This document shows positions 55,091 through 63,674 of a stretch of 64,000 nucleotides of DNA, piece after piece. This DNA is from Flavobacterium sp. GSB-24 (GTDB lineage Bacteria; Bacteroidota; Bacteroidia; Flavobacteriales; Flavobacteriaceae), in the NCBI RefSeq assembly GCF_027924665.1, contig NZ_AP027043.1, forward strand, positions 806,001-870,000. The letters run 5' to 3'. Position 1 is the stretch's first letter. Every line of letters starts with the position of its first letter. Under the pieces are notes generated by a model that saw nothing but the letters and a program-made list of their open reading frames with translations, was not told where the DNA came from and ran no database searches. Position numbers and translations under genes: made by a program.

Positions 55091-55522
55091 TTATAATCTG
55101 CTGAACTTTCTTTTTAAGATAACAATAAACTCATTCAATGTAATGCCGTTATCTTCATTTGAGTCCTCTTCTATTACTAATTCTGAAATGTCTTTTCTTC
55201 TATAGGGAAGCAATAGGGAAAAACACCAAATATTTGTGCTTTCATTTGAAAATGAAACTAACATGAAATAGAACACTAAAAGCCTAATAAAAACAAAGAA
55301 CTTTCGATAACCTCTGCTTAAATCATGTTTTTTATTTTCTGCAACGGCTTTAATAACAAAATATAATAATTGAATTATAAAAACAGGTATTAGAATATCA
55401 CTTAAATATATTAAGCTGTAACTATTAATTAAATACATTATTAAAACTATAAAAATAGAACTTAACGTATTTACAATGAAGAAATAACTTCCCCATTTCA
55501 TATCTATTTCAAACTTTTCCAA
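55091..55522 (-). CDS. Hypothetical membrane protein, 143 residues
   Basis: Four hydrophobic segments (for example YFFIVNTLSSIFIVLIMYLI and FVFIRLLVFYFMLVSF) separated by short loops, and a charged C-terminal tail with acidic residues (ELVIEEDSNEDNG). An inner-membrane protein of no family I recognise. Convergent with the barrel gene. Confidence 0.7.
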   Translation of the reverse strand: MEKFEIDMKWGSYFFIVNTLSSIFIVLIMYLINSYSLIYLSDILIPVFIIQLLYFVIKAVAENKKHDLSRGYRKFFVFIRLLVFYFMLVSFSNESTNIWCFSLLLPYRRKDISELVIEEDSNEDNGITLNEFIVILKRKFSRL

Positions 55523-55600
55523 ATGTGTTTTTATTTAAAATCACAGCAAATATAAAGAAAAAGATTACGTTTCAATTATCAAACCCTAGCAGAAAATAAA

Positions 55601-55632
55601 AAGAGAACCTTCTTTTAAGAAAGTTCTCTTAA
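55601..55632 (-). terminator. Terminator of the scoA-scoB operon
   Basis: On the minus strand, AAGAGAACTTTCTT pairs with AAGAAGGTTCTCTT, followed by TTTATTTT. Confidence 0.7.
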
Positions 55633-55695
55633 TATAAATTTATTTTTAGCACTTAAACTTTGAACCTTTGCTCCTTTGTCCCTTTGAACCTAAAA

Positions 55696-56349
55696 TTAAA
55701 CAATCATCTCAGGAATTTCACCTTCAATAATCAAATCGGCTTCTGTTGATGCAATGATGTGTTCGACTGAGACACCTGGTGCGCGTTCTAAGAGCTTAAA
55801 ACCTTTTTCGGTTACTTCGAGTACTGCAAGCTCAGTTACAACCTTTTTAACGCAGCCTACGCCTGTTAATGGCAAAGTACATCTTTTTAAGATTTTCGAC
55901 TCTCCTGCTTTGTTTACGTGCATCATGGCAACGATGATATTTTCGGCGGAAGCCACCAAGTCCATAGCGCCTCCCATTCCTTTTACCATTTTCCCTGGAA
56001 TTTTCCAGTTGGCAATATCTCCGTTTTCAGAAACTTCCATTGCTCCTAGAATTGTTAAATCTACTTTTTGGCTGCGAATCATTCCAAAACTAAAAGCCGA
56101 ATCGAAAAAACTCGCTCCCGGAAGTGTTGTAATGGTTTGTTTTCCCGCATTAATAATATCGGCATCTTCTTCGCCGGCAAATGGAAAAGGCCCCATTCCG
56201 AGAACTCCATTTTCACTTTGAAATTCTACCGCAATATCTTCTCGAACGTAATTTGCAACCAAAGTTGGAATCCCAATTCCAAGATTTACGAAATAACGGT
56301 CTTTTACTTCTTTCGCAATTCGCTTTGCTATATCTTCTTTTGTTAACAT
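55696..56349 (-). CDS. scoB: 3-oxoacid CoA-transferase subunit B
   Basis: Beta subunit of a two-subunit CoA-transferase that moves CoA between succinyl-CoA and acetoacetate-type acids. The 217-residue chain has VNLGIGIPTLVANYV and the catalytic Glu in QSENGVLGMGP. It continues with GGAMDLV and LPLTGVGCVKKVVTEL, all typical. The alpha-subunit gene lies about 110 bases upstream on the same strand. Confidence 0.94.
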   Translation of the reverse strand: MLTKEDIAKRIAKEVKDRYFVNLGIGIPTLVANYVREDIAVEFQSENGVLGMGPFPFAGEEDADIINAGKQTITTLPGASFFDSAFSFGMIRSQKVDLTILGAMEVSENGDIANWKIPGKMVKGMGGAMDLVASAENIIVAMMHVNKAGESKILKRCTLPLTGVGCVKKVVTELAVLEVTEKGFKLLERAPGVSVEHIIASTEADLIIEGEIPEMIV

Positions 56350-56370
56350 AAATTCAATGGGTCAATTTGT

Positions 56371-56446
56371 TAATGTGTCAATTAGTCAATGAGATAATTT
56401 GATAATCCTACTTTGTGCATCTGAGTAATTATCTAATTGACACATT
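56371..56446. repeat. Inverted repeat between scoA and scoB
   Basis: AATGTGTCAATTAG (56372-56385) and CTAATTGACACATT (56433-56446) are perfect inverted copies around a 47-base loop. It could modulate expression of scoB relative to scoA. Confidence 0.7.
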
Positions 56447-56460
56447 TTCTAATTATCTAA

Positions 56461-57162
56461 TTAAGCTCTCTGTCTAACTGTGCGCTGCTCGATTCTCTTC
56501 TCAAATTTTTCTCCTTGAAAGATTCGCTGCACCATAATTCCAGGAATATGAATTTGATTTGGATCTAATGAACCAACTGGAACTAATTCTTCGACTTCTG
56601 CAATTGTTATTTTTCCTGCACCCGCCATACACGCATTAAAGTTTCGAGCTGTTCCTTTAAAAATCAGATTTCCAGCTTCATCACCTTTCCAAGCTTTTAC
56701 AATCGCAAAATCGGCTTTGAAAGCTTCTTCCATAATGTGCATTTTACCGTTGAATTCGCGCGCTTCTTTTCCTTCCGCAACTTCAGTTCCGTAACCCGCT
56801 GGCGTAAAGAAAGCTGGAATTCCTGCCTGAGCCGCACGACAGCGTTCTGCCAAAGTTCCCTGAGGCGTAAGTTCTACTTCTAATTCTCCTGAAAGCATTT
56901 GACGTTCAAACTCGGCATTTTCACCCACATAAGAAGAAATCATCTTTTTGATCTGCTTTTTCTGAAGCAATAATCCCAAACCAAAATCGTCGACACCTGC
57001 ATTGTTAGAAATACAAGTTAAATCTGAAATGGATGTATTTACCAAAGCTGCAATTGTATTTTCAGGTATACCGCATAAACCGAAACCGCCAAACATAATG
57101 GTCATACCGCTTTCTATTCCTTTGATAGCATCCTGAACACTATTTACTTTTTTTGTTATCAT
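56461..57162 (-). CDS. scoA: 3-oxoacid CoA-transferase subunit A
   Basis: Alpha subunit of the same CoA-transferase, 233 residues. The N-terminal signature is [19 protein letters not shown], with [15 protein letters not shown] and [15 protein letters not shown] following. Together with scoB it makes the heteromeric enzyme that activates acetoacetate and similar acids, linking fatty-acid or ketone-body use to the TCA cycle. Confidence 0.94.
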   Translation of the reverse strand: MITKKVNSVQDAIKGIESGMTIMFGGFGLCGIPENTIAALVNTSISDLTCISNNAGVDDFGLGLLLQKKQIKKMISSYVGENAEFERQMLSGELEVELTPQGTLAERCRAAQAGIPAFFTPAGYGTEVAEGKEAREFNGKMHIMEEAFKADFAIVKAWKGDEAGNLIFKGTARNFNACMAGAGKITIAEVEELVPVGSLDPNQIHIPGIMVQRIFQGEKFEKRIEQRTVRQRA

Positions 57163-57252
57163 AACAAACTGTCTTTATTACCGAATAATTTTGATAAAAA
57201 TAAGATTTTTAGATTAAATTATAACGATTTCGTAAAAATAAAACCGAAATAA

Positions 57253-57299
57253 AAATCCCTTTAAAACTCTTTTAAAAAAGAATGATAAAGGGATGATTT
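57253..57299 (-). terminator. Terminator of the PBP1A-gldH-ricT cluster
   Basis: On the minus strand, ATCCCTTTATCATTCTTTT and AAAAGAGTTTTAAAGGGAT form an imperfect long stem followed by TTTTATTT. Confidence 0.6.
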
Positions 57300-57327
57300 T
57301 TAATTAGATGGATTTAATGCAACATTG

Positions 57328-59634
57328 TTACAATTCGAATTCATCAGTATTTTGTTCTGTCTGAGTAGTATCTTTTACAATAGCCGGCCTAGTATAACAA
57401 TCTACTTTTATAGAAAGATTGGCTGGGCGCTCAAATTCAGATTTTGAAACTTGAAGTTCTGGATCTGCGTAGCATTTTTTCATAAAATAAGCCCAAACCG
57501 GAAGAGCTGCAGTCGCACCTTGTCCGTAAGTTAAACTTTTAAAACGTGCCGAACGATCTTCACATCCAACCCAAACTCCTGTTACCAGGTTTGGAACCAT
57601 TCCCATAAACCAACCGTCTGATTGATTTTGTGTTGTTCCTGTTTTACCAGCAATTGGGTTTTTAAACATGTACGGATAACCAGTCCAACGATTGTCTCCG
57701 CTTCCACCGCCCTGCGTACGTAAACGTGCTCCAGAACCAGTTTCTGTAACCCCTTGAAGCAATTTAATTACTGCAAAGGCAATATCTTTATTTAAAACAT
57801 CATGAGATTCTGGAATTGGCTCATAAATTACCTCTCCACTTTTGTTCTCAATTCTGCTTAAAAACTGAGGTTTAACATAAACTCCTTGATTGGCAAATGT
57901 GCTGTAAGCCGCAACCATATCTTCCACCGTAATATCTACCGCACCTAATGCAATTGATGGCTGAACTGGAATTTCTGTTTTTACTCCTAATTTTTTAGTC
58001 AATTCTACAACTGCTTCTGGACCTGTTCTGTCAATTAATTTAGCCGAAACTGTATTAATCGAATTCGCAAGACCTTGTTTTAAAGTTACCATTCCACGGT
58101 ATCTGTTATCTGAATTTCTTGGTTCCCAATCCTCAGTTACGTGGTGACGTCCTTTGTGAATCATAAACGGACCATCAAGAATAGAATCACAAGGAGACAT
58201 ATTTAATTCTTCGATTGCAGTTGCATAAACAAACGGTTTAAAAGTAGAACCTACTTGTCTTGCTCCCTGCCCTACGTGATCGTATTGGAAGTATTTGTAA
58301 TTGATTCCTCCAACCCAAGCTTTAATTGCTCCGGTTTGAGGCTCCATAGCCATTAAACCAGACTGTAAAAAGTGTTTGTAATAACGAATAGAATCCAGCG
58401 GTGTCATGATGGTGTCACGCTCTCCTTTCCAAGTAAATACACGCATTTTGGTTTTTACTTTAAATGAAGCGATAATATCATCTTCACTTTTATCCATATC
58501 TTTCATTTGTGCCCAGCGATCAGAATTCTTCATTGCCTGCATCATGATTCGCTCTGTTTCAGCCTGCGTAATATTTACGAACGGAGCATTTTTATTGGTT
58601 TTCATTTCAATAAAAAACTGCTGCTGTAAGTTTTTCATGTGTTCAGAAACAGCTTCTTCTGCGTACATCTGCATTCTAGAATCTATAGTCGTATAGATTT
58701 TAAGTCCGTCTTTGTAAATATCGTACTCAGAACCATCAGGCTTTTTGTTTTCTGTAACCCATTTCTTCATGTAATCACGAAGATATTCTCTAAAATAAGT
58801 TGCCATACCCTCACGGTGGCTTTCAAGTTTAAATTTCAAAGTAATAGGCAGAGCTTGAAGTCTTTCTTTTTCTGATTCGGAAATCATTTTTGCTTTTGCC
58901 ATTTGTGATAAAACCACATTACGACGATTTTTTACTCCTTCTGGATTTCTTACTGGATTGTATAATCCTGAGTTTTTGAACATTCCGACCAAAATAGCCG
59001 ATTCGTCTACTGTCAGATCTTTTGGTTCTTTAGAAAAATAAGTCTGTGCGGCAGAACTTACTCCAACAGAATAATTTCCGAAATCGTAAACGTTGCAATA
59101 CATCGCCAGGATTTCATTCTTGGTATATTGTCTTTCCAGACGAATGGCGATAATCCATTCTTTTATTTTTTGTACAATTCTAAAAGGCAAAAACTTAGAA
59201 CCTTCTCCGTGGAATAATTGTTTCGCCAACTGTTGTGTCAACGTACTCGCTCCTCCATTTGTTCCTAAACTAAAAACAGCCCTTAAAGTTCCGCGCCCGT
59301 CAATTCCCGAATGTTCGTAGAAACGTGCATCTTCGGTTGCGACAAGTGCTTCCACTAAATTTTTAGGCAGATCTGAATATTTAAGCTGAGATCTGTTGGT
59401 TTTGAAATATTTACCAATTACAACTCCATCAGAAGAGATAATTTCTGTTGCAAGGTTAGAATCTGGATTTTCTAAATCTTCAAATGAAGGCATAGATCCA
59501 AATAATCCCCAAGACGCAAATAAAAAGAAAGCTAAAACGCCAAGCATTGAGTAGGCAAAAACCCTCCAAAATTTCTTTTTATAATAATTAATATCCTTAA
59601 CGCTATTTGATTGATTGTTTTTTTTAGCAGCCAT
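57328..59634 (-). CDS. Bifunctional penicillin-binding protein 1A
   Basis: Class A penicillin-binding protein, 768 residues, with one N-terminal membrane helix. The GT51 glycosyltransferase domain (about 60-240) has ATEDARFYEHSGID and GGASTLTQQLAKQLF. The transpeptidase domain (about 420-720) has the active-site STFKPFVY, the SIN motif in ANSINTVSA, and KTGTTQNQSDGW. It makes and crosslinks peptidoglycan in the periplasm. gldH starts 10 bases upstream of its start codon. Confidence 0.95.
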   Translation of the reverse strand: MAAKKNNQSNSVKDINYYKKKFWRVFAYSMLGVLAFFLFASWGLFGSMPSFEDLENPDSNLATEIISSDGVVIGKYFKTNRSQLKYSDLPKNLVEALVATEDARFYEHSGIDGRGTLRAVFSLGTNGGASTLTQQLAKQLFHGEGSKFLPFRIVQKIKEWIIAIRLERQYTKNEILAMYCNVYDFGNYSVGVSSAAQTYFSKEPKDLTVDESAILVGMFKNSGLYNPVRNPEGVKNRRNVVLSQMAKAKMISESEKERLQALPITLKFKLESHREGMATYFREYLRDYMKKWVTENKKPDGSEYDIYKDGLKIYTTIDSRMQMYAEEAVSEHMKNLQQQFFIEMKTNKNAPFVNITQAETERIMMQAMKNSDRWAQMKDMDKSEDDIIASFKVKTKMRVFTWKGERDTIMTPLDSIRYYKHFLQSGLMAMEPQTGAIKAWVGGINYKYFQYDHVGQGARQVGSTFKPFVYATAIEELNMSPCDSILDGPFMIHKGRHHVTEDWEPRNSDNRYRGMVTLKQGLANSINTVSAKLIDRTGPEAVVELTKKLGVKTEIPVQPSIALGAVDITVEDMVAAYSTFANQGVYVKPQFLSRIENKSGEVIYEPIPESHDVLNKDIAFAVIKLLQGVTETGSGARLRTQGGGSGDNRWTGYPYMFKNPIAGKTGTTQNQSDGWFMGMVPNLVTGVWVGCEDRSARFKSLTYGQGATAALPVWAYFMKKCYADPELQVSKSEFERPANLSIKVDCYTRPAIVKDTTQTEQNTDEFEL

Positions 59635-59644
59635 AACTATTTTT

Positions 59645-60124
59645 CTAATCTTTTTGTTCTATTCTAAAACCAACGTCTGTAATACCTTCTAAAGCCTCAA
59701 CTCCAGGAATTTTACCCGATTGTCTAACAGCCTGCTTGATATGAACTTTGTATGTTCCTTTAAACTTTACGTCTTCTTTGTAATACAGTTTACTTTCTTT
59801 AATATCAGTAAATCCATTTCCTAATAAAGTTCCATCCGGCGCTGCCATTTGATATTCTAAAGTATCTACTTTTGTAAAACCACTCGGCGTTTCGATAGCG
59901 ACAATCAAAAACAAATTATTAAACGGATAATTGTTGTTGTCTCTTATATTTACAAATAAATTGTACTTTTTTGTAGAATCTAAAACTGGCAGATCAAAGC
60001 TTACAATACTGTCTTTGTGCCAAGCACTCCCAACAGATTTATACTCGTCGAATACTCTTTTTTTATCACACGAAAAAAGAAGTATCGCTGCCAAAAGAAG
60101 AATTCCGCTATTTTTTATTCTCAT
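59645..60124 (-). CDS. gldH: Gliding-motility lipoprotein GldH
   Basis: A 159-residue lipoprotein with lipobox LLFSCDKK. The mature protein has VFDEYKSVGSAWHKDSIVSF near its start, IRDNNNYPFNNLFLIVAI, and GVEALEGITDVGFRIE near its end, the GldH pattern. In F. johnsoniae, GldH is required for gliding, and Gld proteins are linked to type IX secretion. The start at 60124 gives a compact signal peptide; 60133 is also possible. The gene overlaps the end of ricT. Confidence 0.92.
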   Translation of the reverse strand: MRIKNSGILLLAAILLFSCDKKRVFDEYKSVGSAWHKDSIVSFDLPVLDSTKKYNLFVNIRDNNNYPFNNLFLIVAIETPSGFTKVDTLEYQMAAPDGTLLGNGFTDIKESKLYYKEDVKFKGTYKVHIKQAVRQSGKIPGVEALEGITDVGFRIEQKD

Positions 60125-61499
60125 TTTTAGCATTAATTATTGGTTTTCTAGGTTCAGCAGATTTGTTATCATTTGACTGCTGCTTATTCGAATTGTTTTG
60201 TTTATTCGGATTTGGCTTGTTCTTATGATTTTGCTTATTTGGGTTATTAGGCTTGTTCTGCTTGTTTTGATTATTCGGATTTTGATTATTGTTACCAGCA
60301 GGCTTAATAATATTGTTGTTTTTTTCCTGTTGCGGTTTTGGCGGAGCTGCAACACCAGCCGCTTCTGTATTTTGTTTACGTTTGCGGTTTGGTTTTTTCT
60401 TTCTTTTTGGCTGGTCAAAACGAGTTAAACTCTCTTGTCCCATCGCATTATTAAAGTCTTTTTCCGGCTCTGAAACTACCTCAACAGCAAAATCTTCAAG
60501 AGAAGAAACTTTGTTTTTTTGTTTGTTTTCAGCAATAATTTCTTTTACCTGATCAATTTTTAAAACATGCCAGTTTGCAAAATTGTTGGTGTAAGCAAAC
60601 CACATTAATCCTTTAAAAATATCTTGTTTTTGGCAGACAGCATCTCCTTTTTCTGTAACCAGTTTGGTATCGTAATCTGGAAAATCCTTTAATGCGTCCA
60701 TGTAAGTATCTAACTCATAGTTTAGGCAGCATTTTAATTTTCCGCATTGTCCCGCTAATTTTTGTGGATTCAATGATAACTGCTGATAACGAGCTGCCGA
60801 AGTATTCACACTTCTAAAATCCGTAAGCCAAGTCGAGCAGCAAAGTTCACGTCCGCAAGAACCAACTCCGCCTAAACGAGCTGCTTCCTGACGGAAACCA
60901 ACTTGTTTCATCTCTACTCTTGTGCTAAATTCTTTAGCAAAATCTTTAATCAGCATTCTAAAATCGACACGATCATTGGCTGTGTAGTAAAAAGTCGCTT
61001 TAGATCCGTCTCCTTGAAATTCGATATCCGAAATTTTCATTTCTAATTTATGCTGAATCGCCAATTCACGGGCACGAACTTTCATTGGTTCTTCACGATC
61101 ACGCGCTACAGACCAAATATCAATATCTTTTTGAGATGCTTTTCTATAGATTTTAGGTACATCATTACTTTCGTAATTCACCCCTTTTTTCTTCATTTGA
61201 ATTTTTACCAATTCGCCTGTAAGAGTTACAATTCCAATATCATGTCCTGGTGAAGCCACAGTTGCAACAATATCACCAATACTTAAAGTTAATTTCTCTG
61301 AATTTCTAAAAAATTCCTTACGTCCGTTTTTAAAACGTACCTCAACACAATCAAAAATCGCCTCTCCATTAGACGGACTCATGTTTGCGAGCCAGTCAAA
61401 AACTGTCAATTTATTGCAGCTATCGGTGCCGCAAGTCCCATTATTTTTACAACCTTTTGGCGCGCCGCCATCTGAGGTTGAACAACTTGTACATGCCAT
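60108..61499 (-). CDS. ricT: RicT/PSP1-domain protein
   Basis: A 463-residue protein. The PSP1 core (about 150-290) contains the cysteine-rich blocks GSCGRELCCSTWLTDF and KLAGQCGKLKCCLNYE that carry a 4Fe-4S cluster in RicT of the RicAFT complex. An added N-terminal Cys-rich segment (CTSCSTSDGG ... GTCGTDSC) may bind another metal. The last 110 residues are low-complexity Asn/Lys/Pro repeats (NKQNKPNNPNKQN) and probably disordered. In Bacillus the complex affects RNA maturation. The role here is unproven. First gene of the ricT-gldH-PBP1A unit. Confidence 0.93.
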   Translation of the reverse strand: MACTSCSTSDGGAPKGCKNNGTCGTDSCNKLTVFDWLANMSPSNGEAIFDCVEVRFKNGRKEFFRNSEKLTLSIGDIVATVASPGHDIGIVTLTGELVKIQMKKKGVNYESNDVPKIYRKASQKDIDIWSVARDREEPMKVRARELAIQHKLEMKISDIEFQGDGSKATFYYTANDRVDFRMLIKDFAKEFSTRVEMKQVGFRQEAARLGGVGSCGRELCCSTWLTDFRSVNTSAARYQQLSLNPQKLAGQCGKLKCCLNYELDTYMDALKDFPDYDTKLVTEKGDAVCQKQDIFKGLMWFAYTNNFANWHVLKIDQVKEIIAENKQKNKVSSLEDFAVEVVSEPEKDFNNAMGQESLTRFDQPKRKKKPNRKRKQNTEAAGVAAPPKPQQEKNNNIIKPAGNNNQNPNNQNKQNKPNNPNKQNHKNKPNPNKQNNSNKQQSNDNKSAEPRKPIINAKNENKK

Positions 61500-61744
61500 A
61501 ATTATATATGTAGTGCTGCTAAAACGCAGCTTAAGTTCATAAACGTTTGATCGGTAAAGATAGTATTTTTTTTATTTGGCTATTTAAGGATTAAAACTAA
61601 TGGTTTGTTAAATAAAAAAACTGATTTATTTAATACAAAAAGAATGACATAAACAATCAAATCATCGAATCTCCCAAGTCTTTTAAATACCTTATTTTAT
61701 TACTAATATGCTTTTTAAGAGTAAAGTCATCTAACAATTGAAAG

Positions 61745-61752
61745 TACTTTTG
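61745..61752 (+). promoter_or_regulatory. Candidate -7 element (TACTTTTG)
   Basis: TAnnTTTG match 18 bases before the 86-residue gene. The 270-base spacer between ricT and this gene shows nothing else definite. Confidence 0.4.
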
Positions 61753-61769
61753 CGCGATAAAAATTTAAA

Positions 61770-62030
61770 ATGGATATTGAGTATAAATATACTAAGCATC
61801 AAGTCGCAAGAACTTCTATTGCAGATACGATATCAGATAAAAATTGGTATCTAATAAAATATTGTACTGAATTAAAATCTACATATCAAATTCGAATGTT
61901 ATTGTTTTTGGTAATAAGCAAGAAAGGCCGTTTAATCATCAGAGTACGAAAAGAATGCTTATTAAGCGATAATTTGAAAAAGTTAATTAAAGAAAATAAG
62001 CCTTTTGTGAAATTAGAAAAAACATTATAA
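61770..62030 (+). CDS. Small protein, possible remnant of a toxin C-terminus
   Basis: The 86-residue product has no signal or membrane segment. Its second half (TYQIRMLLFLVISKKGRLII, then LSDNLKKLI) resembles the end of restriction-endonuclease-fold polymorphic toxins, where Q-x-R, a strand and an LS-x-x-L helix follow the catalytic core. The catalytic part itself is missing, so it would be a remnant or a free antitoxin-like piece. This likeness is weak and from memory. It ends three bases before an Imm70-like gene. Confidence 0.5.
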   Translation: MDIEYKYTKHQVARTSIADTISDKNWYLIKYCTELKSTYQIRMLLFLVISKKGRLIIRVRKECLLSDNLKKLIKENKPFVKLEKTL

Positions 62031-62033
62031 TAT

Positions 62034-62453
62034 ATGGGTTTGTATTTATGCACTTTCGATACTGAGGAAAAAGAAATAGATGGTTTAGAAGTAGGATCTT
62101 ATGAATATTTTGACATTTTTAGAGAATGTGTAAATGAAGCAGTAGAAAAGTCTTCTGAATGGGGAAGCATTTGTCCCAAAATCATGTTACATTCAGATTG
62201 TGATGGAAAATGGACTCCCAATGAATGTGCAGAAATAATTATTGAACTTGAAAAAATAAAGTTGTTATTTCAAAATGAACAACCAAATCAAAAAGTAATT
62301 GAACTTAAAAAAAATATACTTACCATTTATGGGATAAACCCAAGTAATCTTTATGATTGCTTTGTAGATGTTGATGGGGAAAACTTAATTGACGGTTTAG
62401 CAACTTTATGTAAAAATGCAATTAAATCTAATCTTGAAATTCTCTTTCAGTAA
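62034..62453 (+). CDS. Imm70-like immunity protein (tentative)
   Basis: A 139-residue cytoplasmic protein starting MGLYLCTFDTEEKEIDGLEV. The GSYEYFDIFRECV and IMLHSDCDGKWTPNECAEI blocks resemble the Imm70 family, immunity proteins in polymorphic-toxin loci. The match is from memory. Three bases separate it from the preceding small gene, so the two share a transcript. No complete toxin gene is visible in the window. Confidence 0.55.
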   Translation: MGLYLCTFDTEEKEIDGLEVGSYEYFDIFRECVNEAVEKSSEWGSICPKIMLHSDCDGKWTPNECAEIIIELEKIKLLFQNEQPNQKVIELKKNILTIYGINPSNLYDCFVDVDGENLIDGLATLCKNAIKSNLEILFQ

Positions 62454-62551
62454 TTCAAATGAGTTAAATCGACCGAAATTATGTCTTAAATAGTAATTAA
62501 AACAATAAACTTATTTTACTAAGTTTAGACTTAGAAAAATAATAAGCCATT

Positions 62552-63301
62552 ATGAACAAATACTTGATTATTGCTGGAGCTTTTTTAATGCAACTAGGAA
62601 TTTTTAGCTGCACGGAGAAAAACAAAAAAGAAACAACTACAACCGTAGAAACTTTAACCAACCCCGAAGAAGTTGCTGAAACCTCAGCTTCTACAGTTCA
62701 AACCAAAAAAAATCCTGCAGATTTTGTTCCAAAAGGTTATGTAATTTTTGACACCATTTATGGCGATTTGAATAAAGACGGCGCAGAAGACTGCGCAATT
62801 GTTATAAAAGGCACCGATAAAAGCAAAGTTATAAAAGACGATTATCGAGGCCAATTAGACCGAAACAGAAGAGGAATTATTGTTCTCATCAATAAAAATA
62901 ACAGTTATGAACTTGCAGTTAAAAACTACGATTGTTTTTCTTCTGAAAATGAAGATGGCGGCGTTTATTTTGCTCCCGAATTATCTGTTGAAATAAAAAA
63001 CAACAAATTACATATTCATTACGGCCACGGAAGATATGGATATTGGGAATACACATTTAGATTTCAAAATTCAGATTTCGAACTTATTGGTTATGATTCT
63101 AGCAGTAATCGAGGTCCTGTCGTGGAAACGGAAGTCAGTATAAACTTTTTAACACGAAAGAAAATAACAAACGAAAACACAAACAAAGAGGATGAAGGCG
63201 GAGATGAAGTTTTCGAGAAAACCGAAACCAAAATCAGCAAAAGCAAACTCATTAAGTTATCTGAAATTAAAGATTTTGATGAACTTGAAGTTTCAGAATA
63301 A
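62552..63301 (+). CDS. Hypothetical lipoprotein with a VCBS-like Asp motif
   Basis: A 249-residue protein with lipobox GIFSCTEK. After a Thr/Glu-rich linker the segment DTIYGDLNKDGAEDCAIVI (about 72-90) matches the calcium-binding DxNxDGxxD loop of FG-GAP/VCBS repeats, here as a single copy. The C-terminal part is charged. It is likely an envelope protein of the sort often found near polymorphic toxins, but the role is unknown. It ends in a strong hairpin. Confidence 0.75.
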   Translation: MNKYLIIAGAFLMQLGIFSCTEKNKKETTTTVETLTNPEEVAETSASTVQTKKNPADFVPKGYVIFDTIYGDLNKDGAEDCAIVIKGTDKSKVIKDDYRGQLDRNRRGIIVLINKNNSYELAVKNYDCFSSENEDGGVYFAPELSVEIKNNKLHIHYGHGRYGYWEYTFRFQNSDFELIGYDSSSNRGPVVETEVSINFLTRKKITNENTNKEDEGGDEVFEKTETKISKSKLIKLSEIKDFDELEVSE

Positions 63302-63324
63302 TAAAAGCGCTCGCTTAAAATTTT

Positions 63325-63361
63325 AAAAACCCTATTCTATGCATCCAGAATAGGGTTTTGT
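63325..63361 (+). terminator. Terminator of the 249-residue lipoprotein gene
   Basis: AAAAACCCTATTCT / AGAATAGGGTTTT stem-loop with a T-run. Confidence 0.85.
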
Positions 63362-63674
63362 TTTTGTATGGAAATATTTTATTATCCTACTCTAAAAAGT
63401 CTTATTGTGTTTGTTTTATGACTTATAGAGATAGTTTTAAATTCTTTTCAAAACTAATTTTGCGTCTATTTTGAACTAAAAAGTTAGAGTAGTAAAAAAT
63501 CATGAAATTAATTCTTCAAGAATCCCAACAAACAATAAAAGAAATTAGTGAATTTGAAACTTTAGATATTTTCTGCTAACAATCTTTTTGTAAATTAAAA
63601 AATCTACTTCGCGAGCGGAATTTAAACATTGAATAAACCATATAAAAAAGTAAACCAAAACATAAATCAAGAAC
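63362..63674. other. Intergenic stretch, one 25-codon frame only
   Basis: About 310 bases. The only frame starting with ATG is 63502-63579 (MKLILQESQQTIKEISEFE...), too short to call. It could be the first codons of a deleted gene. No repeat or RNA gene is visible. Confidence 0.4.

Noticed and set aside
57328..59634. Two transglycosylase genes (this and 2154-4118) as a duplicated pair
   Set aside because: They differ in architecture: PBP1A has a transpeptidase domain, the other an AsmA-like region.
63502..63579. 25-codon frame
   Set aside because: Too short, no promoter or terminator of its own; noted only as a possible gene remnant.
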